Shown here: piece by piece, positions 55,804 through 64,000 of the stretch
How positions within the stretch are numbered: the first letter of the stretch is position 1
Layout: each line of letters begins with the position of its first letter
Assembly: GCA_029215795.1 (NCBI GenBank)
Contig: JARDYH010000001.1
Coordinates: forward strand, 397,705,154-397,769,153
Length of the DNA: 64,000 bases
Direction of reading: 5' to 3'
Source: Anniella stebbinsi
Lineage: Eukaryota; Chordata; Lepidosauria; Squamata; Anniellidae
Translations under genes and position numbers: made by a program
Notes under the pieces: generated by a model
Seen by the model: only the letters and a program-made list of their open reading frames with translations
Databases searched by the model: none
What the model was told of the DNA's origin: nothing

Positions 55804-57255
55804 CCTAGAGCGCACTTACAGGACTGCTTGCTCTGAAATAAACTTCCTTGGCTGACGTCTTGACATAATTATAGTCCACAGTCTGTCGCGCAAGGCCTCC
55901 CCCTAGAGAGACCAGCCTGTGGCTGCAATGAAGGCTGGGAGAAAGGCCTTACTGCAGGAGTACAAGCTCTAGACTGAGAAATACACACTGCTCCCCAGGG
56001 GCTTCCATGATCAAGAGGTTAACACAGAGCTGACATGGGGAGGAAGTGTGGGCACAGCCCATCGGAGGGACTGGCTCTTTCCTTGCTTCTCTAGTGGCGG
56101 CGACAAATGCCATCTAGTTGTCCCAGACAATCCACCGTTTCTCATTCCTCTGGCATTACACAGGGTCCCAAGCGCTTCGCAGCCCTCAGGTCAGCTAAGC
56201 CGCTACCTGCCGAAACAGTCTGGGATTTCCCTCAACATGGAAAAGGCTCTTTAATCACGGAGTAAGATGCTGGCCTAAGGTCTCTTCTAGGCAGGCCACA
56301 GCTGCTAGAAACCCTGGGCCATTGTCTCAGCCTAGCACTCAGTCTGTGCATCTGATCCATGGCATTACACCCCAAAAGGCAGCTATGCTGTAGAGGAAGA
56401 AAGCTGCAGAGAATGGCCTTCCCTTCCCAGGAGGGAGACGCAGGGCTCTCCTGAGCCAAGTCACATTCAAAAATACAGCCAGGCTCAGAACGAAGGCAGC
56501 AGAATGAAGGAGAATCCCAACTGGAGGAAGCCAAGGTATGAGCAAGCTATGATCCATGCACATTCAAACATGAGAGAGCCAAGATTTGCAGAGCCTGCCC
56601 TGGAGTTGCAGAGTGCCCGAGGCAGATGTTAAAGAAACTAGAACAAGAGACACTGAATCAGCCATGGGAAAAACTAGCAAACCCCGGGGGGGGGGGGGGA
56701 GGACACACAGGAAGAGAACTAGGAAGGTTCTTTTTCTGTCTGTGTGCATCACTTAGTTCAGCGAAAAGCGCATGAGAGTGAATCCATTTGCAACCAGAGC
56801 CCTAAAGTTCAATCCAAAGCACATGCCAGAGCTCATTAAATTTGACTCCCACTGATCTCAACAGGACACAGCTGTGAATTTCTCTTGGAGTTACATTCAT
56901 CACCTAAAATACAGTCCAAGAGCCCAAACCTCCAAGCCAGCACCACAATATTCAGGGCTCTTGACACTGGTGCAACATCATGCCTTACAGCCTTGCAATG
57001 CCTCTGCAGAGGACTTGCCTAGGTATTGTATGGGAGGGGGGAGGAATATCAGGAGAATATGAACTTTGTCCCTTGGAAAAACAGGGGTGGGGAAGCATTT
57101 CTGCCTAGAGTTTTAGATACTTAGCCGCAGCATGTTCATTTGGCCATTGGAAACGATGAGACTTCCTACTGAGCAAATATGAATGGAAACTGACTGTTCA
57201 AGACTACTGTAGAAAAACCTAGTGGGCAAGTCTTCAGAATTCGCTAAAACTGGGA

Positions 57256-57261
57256 TTTATT
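57256..57261 (-). terminator. Candidate PYGO1 poly(A) signal
   Basis: TTTATT on the plus strand gives AATAAA on the gene strand about 570 nt past the stop. Longer 3' UTRs are equally possible. Confidence 0.35.
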
Positions 57262-57828
57262 AATGAGGATCCTTCACAGCCTACTAATATATTCTGAAAT
57301 TGTCAAAATACTGACACTTTGGAATAAATCTAAACACTAGTTATACTTGAGAGTTTCAGCTAGGGTACAACTAGACATTGCTGATGATCATCTTAAAAGA
57401 AGTATTGCTCAATTTTTTTCTCCCTGCATCATATCCTTTATCTTTAGAACTTAAGAAAAGCTCCAAAACAGAGGATAGAAGTGACTCCCAATAATACAAT
57501 GTCAATATTAAAAAAATACAACTACTACTGAGAGTTCTTCTAATACATACCACTATTAATCTGAACAGCCAAAGATAGCTTGTATTCATGAATGCAGATT
57601 GTTACAGATCCAGTCACTTTCCGTGTGTGAAAAACCAGTCTTGCAATCAATTATCAATCAAGCACTGCCTAGTAGTTCTTCTGATGAGAATTTAATGCAC
57701 TTGGGCAGAAAACAAAGAGCACACAGACCAATTAACGGAAATAAAATAAATGACAACCCTCAACTGAATATGGAGTTTATGAATGATGCCACTGTAGTGT
57801 CCTGGAGAGATTGGGGTGGGGGTGAGTC

Positions 57829-58941
57829 TCACACATCAGCATTCAACACTGGCGGCCCAATAGTTTCTCTGGTGCGCATCAGCTGAACATCCTTGTCCGC
57901 CATACAAGTGTCACAGCCCCACACGGCTGAGGCTTCCGCGGTAAGCAATCCATACGCCGACTCCGTCATGCCCGTGCAGATCCGGTGAAACCATTTTTGA
58001 CAAGAAGCTTCACACAAGATGGCGTCCTGGTCATCGTTCACCTCGTGTGTACAAATCCCACAAGGGTAGACAGGCTCGGAGGAGGCGTGGCCGTGCTGGT
58101 TGGGATGCAGGGGGGTCTTGCTGTCCTTCTCAGAGACCCCTCCCTCACTTGCCCCTCGTGGGAGACAGGGCTTGTTCTGAGTCCCGTTGGCATGATTGCT
58201 GTTCAGATTGTCAACGTTTTTAGAAGGAATGCTCTCTTGGTTTGCCGGGATGTTTCGATTCACAGTTTTTATGTCTGGAGTTCCTGAGCTTACAAGGTCT
58301 TCTGTTCCATGTGGATGCTGCTGTTGGGGAGTATTGTTGTGCTTATTTGCACCTTCCTTTTGTAAAGGCTTTGTCTGGTTATAATTGTTTGGCAGGGGAC
58401 CATAAGAATGATTGGATTCCATCTGGGAATTATTAAAACTGGGGTTCTGGCCAGGACCAAAATGCAACGGAATGTCATGGTGCAGCATCGGAGTCGTATT
58501 CTGTGAAGGCATGTGACCAAAGTTCTCACCGGGGTTTGGCCGGAAATGGTGGCTGGGCATGTTGATATTGTGATTCACGTTAGCATTATAAGATGGCTGA
58601 TTTCCGAAACCAGGATTTTCATGTGGCCCAAAGTTAATTGCTTGAGGCCGATTGAAGATCATCCCGACTGGATTCTGAGGAAAAGGGTGCGGCTGGTTTC
58701 TGAGTGCATAAGTAGCACCATATGGCGAGGACATTCTAGGAAGCATATGAGGAGGCATCCTGAAAGTGTTGTAACCTCCAAAACCAGGGTAGCTGGGATT
58801 AGCAAAATATGGATTTCCTGACGGCACCGGTTTATAAGAAATAGAGTTGTAGTTATCGTCAAATGGATTTGCAGCTACAAGGTGATCAGAGCTTGGATTC
58901 AGTGGAGGGGCATATTCAGATGGCATAGGAAATGAGGACCC
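57829..58941 (-). CDS. PYGO1: PYGO1 exon 3 (NHD, linker and PHD finger)
   Basis: Acceptor ataatttctag, then GSSFPMPSEYAPPLNPSSDH. The exon encodes residues 47-416 and ends VLNADV-TGA at 57831-57829. All seven Cys and one His zinc ligands of the PHD finger are present. Confidence 0.96.
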   Translation of the reverse strand, partial: GSSFPMPSEYAPPLNPSSDHLVAANPFDDNYNSISYKPVPSGNPYFANPSYPGFGGYNTFRMPPHMLPRMSSPYGATYALRNQPHPFPQNPVGMIFNRPQAINFGPHENPGFGNQPSYNANVNHNINMPSHHFRPNPGENFGHMPSQNTTPMLHHDIPLHFGPGQNPSFNNSQMESNHSYGPLPNNYNQTKPLQKEGANKHNNTPQQQHPHGTEDLVSSGTPDIKTVNRNIPANQESIPSKNVDNLNSNHANGTQNKPCLPRGASEGGVSEKDSKTPLHPNQHGHASSEPVYPCGICTHEVNDDQDAILCEASCQKWFHRICTGMTESAYGLLTAEASAVWGCDTCMADKDVQLMRTRETIGPPVLNADV

Positions 58942-61900
58942 CTAGAAATTATAAAAGCAGAAATCAGCACTACTTCGAACTCAACGGAAAGAGGTAACAT
59001 GTGGAACCCAGTATTTCTATTGTCTTGTCCAATTAAAGAACTAACAAGAATGTTTATTGTAAAAGTGGATCTGTTGGCCTCAGAATCCCTTTGGGAGGGT
59101 TTTAATTTTATAGCACATACATAAGGATGCTCCCATGAGCCTTTTTGTCCTTTACTGGGGGCCCACCCCTGCCACTGTGACCTGCCCTGCTGAAGCCAAA
59201 TCCTCTCACACAAGACCCGCCAGGTCGGCCGGCCGTGGTGTCAGACCAGCTGTCTCTGATAGCAGGCAGTGCCTCCAGTAGCAGAGGAAACATTAAATAG
59301 TATCCAATGTTAGTCCTATGTAGAGTAGACCCAATGAAATGAATAAGTCTTAAGTTAGTTGTGACGAACTTAAGTCTCAATAATTTCAATGGCTCAACTC
59401 TACATAGGACTAACATTGGATACTGCCCACTGAGAGCACCCCCAGCCTTTGCCAATAAGGAGCTGAGGATACTTTCCCAAGTTGCTTTGTACACCTTGTT
59501 TGGATGATACTTTTAGCTCAGGATGGTTCCACCCAGGGTGTTCGTGAGTGGCGTGGGAAGAGACTAGGCCTCCGATATATGGGAAAAGGGAGCTCCGGGT
59601 TGCATTGTGTGCCAAACAAAACACAAAGCCACTTACCTGTGCGTTTGACTTGCGCTTTTTCTTATCTGGGCTTCCAAGTTGCACTCCTGGACCTCCTAAC
59701 CCATCCAATCCACCATCACCACCTATAAGATGTCAAAGCATACAGCTCTGTATTTAACTCCATGGAAGAACTGGTCGTGCAGGCAGGCTGCCCAGAGAAG
59801 GGAGCAATCTTGAGTACCTCTGCACCTGCACTTTTTATACTCTGGTATATCACAGATCTTGCAGCTAGTTATCAATGCTGTTCCGCGACTGGATATCCAT
59901 CCTACTTTCTCCTATGGACTGTAGCTAATAACTATCTCTCTCAGTTACACACACACCATGTTCTGATCTGTGCTAATTCTAGCCAACTAAATTCCCTCAA
60001 GATTGCAGTTACCAATCTAAAGGGAGCTTTGAGACCTGCAGAAACATTGAAATTGCTCAGCTGCTTTGCATGCAAAAGGTCCCTGATTCTTGGCCTGTCT
60101 ACTCAGAAGTAAGCCCAACTGAGTTCAATTAGGTTTACTCCCAGGTAAGTGTGTATAGGATTGCAGTCTAAATAACATAGCCCTGTTCTAACCCAGAAAC
60201 CAAGAAAATGGCTAGCAAAGGGGAACAAGGTGCGGACATGGCATTTTTGGGTTGTCACATCACCTTTCCGTTGGGAGAAACATTTAATGGCAGAAGATGG
60301 CCAGTAAGTTATTTAGCTGTACATTTTATAGCACTTTAGGGCCCATACATACAATGAAACACTGAGTGTCTCTGCCTCTTGCATGACTACAGACAGGATG
60401 CCGATTCTGCCACTGAGTTCACACAACATGTGACCCAATCATGGATTATCGTGTTGTTTGAACGCAGTGCGTTTTCCGCAGGATCGATTATTGTATTGTC
60501 TGAACGCGGCATGTCTTCCGCAGGATTGGTTATTGTGTTGTCTGAATGCCGCATGTTTTCTGCAGAGTGGCTTGTTAACCAGGCAGTATGGCTTATTTTT
60601 CTCGAACAAACCACCTTGAGAACCCATGGCTTGTTGTTGGGTTGTTCAGGATGGTTAACAAGACACACTGCATGGTTAATGAGCAATTGTGCAGAAAACG
60701 CACTGTGTTCAGACAACACAATAACCTATGCTGTGCAATTCCAGCCTGTGTCTGCTAGCCTGGACCTTACGACTGCTGAAATCTACAGAGCTGAAGCAAA
60801 GGAACATTTACATCTATTGCATCCAACTGGATGTTTACATAGATTATTATAGCAACCATCTTAACTCCCTCTGCCAGGCAATTCAACATAACCACACTTC
60901 ACTTCTCCTGTGATATTGTATAGGGTTGCAAACATGTTGCCCCCCTACATCTGGGGTCAAGGGTGAACACTTTCCTTTGATGTAGCCCTATTACACAAGT
61001 GGCTGACAGAGGGGCAAGAGAAACCTGGTATAACTATAAAAATCCTAATGCCACCCCCTCCCGGTCCTACCAACGTGGGAATCACTAACGATGCAGAACA
61101 TAGCAAGCACAATGAGAGCAGCTTCCATATATGGGACAATCCTCTCCCTCTTAGCAACCTGGCTGTTGCAGCCCCCAATCTAGTGGCCCAGGGGTGCACT
61201 AACGAAGGTGAAAAACCTCGGCTTTCTGTACTGTTCAGAAGACGGCAACTAAATTTGTCCAACGTTAGTTTCATACAAAAGGAGCATTCATCCGCTCAGT
61301 CAACAAGAAGGGACAGTAGACTACTGAGGTCAGAGCAAGTCAAAGCAAGGCTACTCATGTGTTTGGAATGCAACGGAAACAGGTCGTCCAGTTCATTCAC
61401 GCCCCTACTCAGCATGGGTCCTTTCCCTAACATAGAGTCAACACCTGGAAAACTGTTATAAACAGGACAAGAATAAGTTTTGGCAGGTTCTTTTGTGGAG
61501 CCTGACATAGCAACAAACAAGAGCTACTTTGCCTGAACCAGCATTCCCTGCAACCAATACTCATTCAATGATCTATTCTTCAATATATCACTATCGGAGA
61601 TTTTTTTTTAGTTATGGTAAGCGGTATATAAATCGATTAAATAAAGAAACAATGCCACAACTCCCACTTTGTTTGACGGTTGTCCAGAGGGGTAGAACTT
61701 CATTCAAATAGGGTCTCAGCACTCGTATTTGCTTGTAATTCTTCAGGTCGCCCTTGGGGTATGGGAAGTAACAATGAGCTATGAACATGCGCAGAGTGCC
61801 TAACAAACCCTCATGCATCCGTGAAGTTTCTAGCTTGGAAGGTGAGCCTTAACTCTTGCAAATTCATTTCTTGCAAATTCATTTCAAACCGCCATACTCA

Positions 61901-62688
61901 CTTGATAGCATTATGTGAATGAGAAAAACCATACCTGCTCCTCCAGGGCCATGTGACTTTTCCTCTATGCTCCCTCCCCAAATTACCTTCCTACTATTTT
62001 AACTACTTCAGGCTTCTCCTTTCCCTGCAACCCCCCTCGTCCAATACACGTGCTAAATGCTGGCTATAAGAAGCCTGCCCTAAGCCAACCTGGGCATAGA
62101 TTCTTGCTAAAAGACGGTGAGTCACACATCCCTACTAGGTGGGACACACTCTTGGCTTGGCTAACGAAAGGCTCCCCTAACACGTGTCTTGTGTTTCACA
62201 CTCGCTCGCTGCCCGGCCTTGTCCCCTGTCCAGGAACATCTCCGATTGTAGGGCCGATATGGCAGGGGCACGCATTCACACGACGAGCGTCCTACAGGTC
62301 CCGGTTGCTTTGCATTTACAGGGTAATGCGGCAGGCAGGCTCCAGCAAGAACCTAGGGTGAGGATTCAGACGGGGGTCTAAGAGGGCTTACAACACGGGG
62401 GTCGGGAGTTCCTGGTAGACTTATCTGGGCGCTGCCTCGCCATGCACCACTGCTGGGCCAGGCCGGGCCCTTGCCCTGGGCATGTTCTCCGGAGGGCGCC
62501 CGGCCTACAAAGTGCCCCCGCAGCGGGGCTTGTGCAACTCAGGCGACGGCGGCGGCTCCCTAAACCCACGAGCCCGGCCAGGCTTTGGTGTGGCACGGGC
62601 GCTGCCGCCGCCAGGCCCGGTCTTTCTGCTCCCTACCTCGGGGCCTCTTGAGCGCCGCGGCAGGGTCCTTCTCGTGTTCCGCGGACAT
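57829..62688 (-). CDS. PYGO1: PYGO1, pygopus homolog 1 (coding span)
   Basis: Three exons (62688-62637, 59722-59637, 58941-57829) join in phase to 417 codons with stop; human is 419 aa. PYGO1 is a nuclear Wnt/beta-catenin co-activator: its PHD finger reads H3K4me and binds BCL9, and its N-terminal homology domain activates transcription. Visible features are the basic NLS DKKKRK (residues 37-42), the NHD with HLVAANPFDDNYN (NPF near 71-73), a long Asn/Pro-rich linker, and the PHD finger with CGIC, HEVNDDQDAILCEASCQKWF, HRIC, GLLTAEASAVW and CDTC (about 338-395). The PHD is virtually identical to mammals, the linker diverged. Confidence 0.96.
58942..59636 (-). repeat. PYGO1 intron 2 with foldback element
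   Basis: The only marked structure is the 125-bp inverted repeat at 59300-59424; the rest is unclassified. Confidence 0.6.
59300..59424. mobile_element. 125-bp foldback element with 28-bp perfect arms
   Basis: AGTATCCAATGTTAGTCCTA (59300 onward, 28 bp in all) is exactly complementary to 59397-59424. Inner arms around 'cttaagtt' / 'aacttaag' pair imperfectly around a short loop 'gtgacg'. No target duplication was clear. Confidence 0.75.
59637..59722 (-). CDS. PYGO1: PYGO1 exon 2
   Basis: Encodes GGDGGLDGLGGPGVQLGSPD and KKKRKSNAQ, containing the bipartite-like NLS (human GGDSGLDGLGGPGVQLGSPDKKKRKANTQ). Acceptor tcttatag; donor CAG|GTAAGT. Confidence 0.95.
59723..62636 (-). other. PYGO1 intron 1
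   Basis: Holds a short dispersed repeat (about 60095-60170, 'tactcagaagtaagcccaact..tttactcccaggtaagtgtgtataggattgcag'), a 42-bp tandem repeat inside a foldback-like region (60405-60735), and an L2-like tail (61595-61650). No coding exon recognised. Confidence 0.5.
60441..60566. repeat. 42-bp tandem repeat, three copies
   Basis: Units begin at 60441, 60483 and 60525 with 'at[gct]g[ag]ttat.gt.ttgt.tgaa' and end 'ttccgcagg' or a variant. Copies differ by about 15-25 percent. Confidence 0.85.
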
Positions 62689-63450
62689 CACCGGCGTAGC
62701 ATCGCTCCAGGCCCCGCAGGGCGGCAGTAGCAGGGGAGGCGGCGGCAGCGGCTACTGCGAGGGGGCGGGAAGGAGGCGGCGGCCGAACCCCCCTGTGGGG
62801 CCAGGAGGAGCCGCCCGCCGGCCTCAGGGGAGCCTCCGAGGGAGGCGAGCAGCTCCACTGCCGGCCTCTGCCAGGGGCGGGACCGCGGCCGAGCCGCACT
62901 GAGAGGCGGGGGAGGCCCGCGCTGGTTGTGCCCTGCCGCAACCGGCAGCGCCCTCCGCGGCCCTGATGGGATGGCCGGGGAAGAGGCGGCGGCGCCGAAA
63001 TCCCGCCCGCTGCCTGGGACGCCTCGCAAAGGTCGCTCCTGTAACCGCCCGGATGCAACTTGGGAGTAAAGGGGGCACAGGCGGCGGGGCAGCAGCACAG
63101 CCCGGGCCTCCCTCGGGGGCTCCGCCGGAAAGGGCGCCCGACGCAGGGAACGGGGCGGGCGGGCAGGCGGTGCCTCCGTCATGCCCGGGAGCCCCCGGGC
63201 GCAGAGACCTCCCTGTTTGCCTCGGCGCCCTCGGGGCTCTTCCAGGGGTGACCTTTGGGGAGTGAGCGCAGGACAAAGACGCCCCGGCGGGGGTCTTCTC
63301 CCACCTCGCCGCGCCTCCCCCTCACGGTCCAGGGGCGCCCTCAGGCCGCAGTCTGGAGCACCGCAGGTGGGGCGAGCAGCTCCCCAGGGCCACTGCACGC
63401 CACCTTCTTTGGGGGGCCTTTTGGGAGCCCCCCCTTCTATATGTACATTG
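62400..63450. promoter_or_regulatory. CpG island at PYGO1 promoter
   Basis: Extremely CpG-rich, with GGCGGC-type tracts, surrounding PYGO1 exon 1 and extending about 750 bp upstream of the ATG. Long open frames here result from high GC and look non-coding. Confidence 0.85.
62637..62688 (-). CDS. PYGO1: PYGO1 exon 1 (start codon)
   Basis: ATG (62688-62686) starts MSAEHEKDPAAALKRPR plus one base of Gly at donor CGAG|GTAGGG. It resembles the MSAEQxKxPxxLKRxRGG start of other vertebrate PYGO1 isoforms. Confidence 0.9.
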
Positions 63451-64000
63451 GCACAGAGAGAGGACGAGGGATTTATTCGGGGCCCCCAAAGGCCCGCAGG
63501 GAAGCCACGTCCATGGACTGGGCCTTGCTTAGGCTACCTGCCTACCTGTGTCTATCTACACCCGGGTGGGGCAGCCACATGCCCACCAGGCAGCCAGACT
63601 GGCTTCTCCTGGGGGCTGGTCCATCGCAGCGGTCTTGATGACCCGTCTCTAAACTCCCAGCTTGCTGCAAGCCCAGGGCTGCCGCCTTTGGTCATCTGAG
63701 GCCTGGCGGGAAAGCAGGGCTGGGTGGCTGCGGACATTTCCTGGAGGAGCAGGCCTCCACCTCAACTGCTGGTGAACGAGGAGGTCTATATATCTCACAT
63801 ATCCTTTCAAATTTACCAAATTGAGCTTTCCTGTTGCTTTCCCTATATTTTCTCAGCTGCCCTGAGGGCTTATGTAGTAAAACGTTGGTGGAAGTGGATA
63901 CCAGAAATAACCCATTGTTCCACAGGATATCATCCCCAAGACACATCATCCCAGTTCTTGGTGAGGAAAGTCCATGCACATGCTCTCGCCTCCCTTCCCA
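63451..64000. other. Upstream flank of PYGO1, nothing recognised
   Basis: GC content falls off after 63.45 kb. Open frames here have no recognisable protein. Confidence 0.4.

Larger units (their letters stand above)
51901..57828. other. DNAAF4-PYGO1 interval, including probable PYGO1 3' UTR
   Basis: No gene recognised. A short dispersed repeat is at about 52405-52475 ('taagtctcactgtggtcaatgggg'), a hAT-like MITE at 55676-55803 and a 14-G run at 56686-56699. Candidate minus-strand AATAAA for PYGO1 are at 57256-57261 and in the (attt)n at about 53376-53391. AT-rich sequence from 52.9 to 53.8 kb could be distal 3' UTR. Confidence 0.45.

Noticed and set aside
60379..60852. 157-codon frame with repeated VLSER units
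   Set aside because: The periodicity comes from the 42-bp (14-codon) DNA tandem repeat, and the mirror strand is equally open.
62400..63700. Several long open frames on both strands near PYGO1 exon 1
   Set aside because: They are Pro/Arg/Gly-rich by-products of a CpG island and lack splice or homology support.

Overview
The window is vertebrate nuclear DNA, almost certainly from a squamate reptile (lizard type; the family cannot be told from the sequence). The genes are split into short exons with GT-AG introns, three promoters lie in CpG-rich islands, and the introns carry dispersed repeats typical of squamates: tRNA-derived SINEs, CR1-like and L2-like fragments, palindromic hAT-like elements and an L1 copy. 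No bacterial-type operon, CRISPR array or tRNA/rRNA gene was seen.

Five protein-coding genes were resolved, in the order known from human 15q21.3: PIGB (+, 3' eleven exons, 843-10126), CCPG1 (-, complete coding region in eight coding exons, 10937-26630), PIERCE2/C15orf65 (+, 31942-32280), DNAAF4/DYX1C1 (-, nine exons, 34202-51697) and PYGO1 (-, three exons, 57829-62688). All splice phases were checked by exon length: the joined reading frames are open and give 490 aa of PIGB (about 60 N-terminal residues lie left of the window), 809 aa of CCPG1, 112 aa or more of PIERCE2, 414 aa of DNAAF4 and 416 aa of PYGO1.

Layout: 1-10.4 kb is PIGB. Its poly(A) signal lies about 20 bp from candidate poly(A) signals of CCPG1, which comes in from the right. 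10.4-30.3 kb is CCPG1; its CpG island (about 29.83-30.64 kb) also holds the first exon of PIERCE2 on the other strand, so the two look divergently transcribed. 30.5-32.3 kb is PIERCE2. 34.2-51.8 kb is DNAAF4, with a decayed antisense L1 in its second intron (about 45.1-49.8 kb). 51.8-57.8 kb has no recognised gene and probably includes PYGO1 3' UTR. 57.8-62.7 kb is PYGO1, with its CpG island at about 62.4-63.45 kb.

The genes do not form one pathway. PIGB adds the third mannose to GPI anchors in the ER, CCPG1 is an ER-phagy receptor, PIERCE2 and DNAAF4 serve motile cilia (doublet wall protein and dynein-arm assembly factor), and PYGO1 is a chromatin-reading Wnt co-activator. Both ciliary genes carry RFX-type X-box-like sequences at their 5' ends.

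Most notable: a PIGB intron with minor-spliceosome (U12-type) signals and apparent AT-AA ends; two nested palindromic hAT-like elements, each with a perfect 8-bp target duplication; a CCPG1 terminal exon hidden behind an apparent stop that overlaps a splice donor; a 38-bp perfect palindrome; a 125-bp foldback with 28-bp perfect arms; and an unidentified 82-codon minus-strand open frame followed by AATAAA. I found no convincing new multi-gene system.
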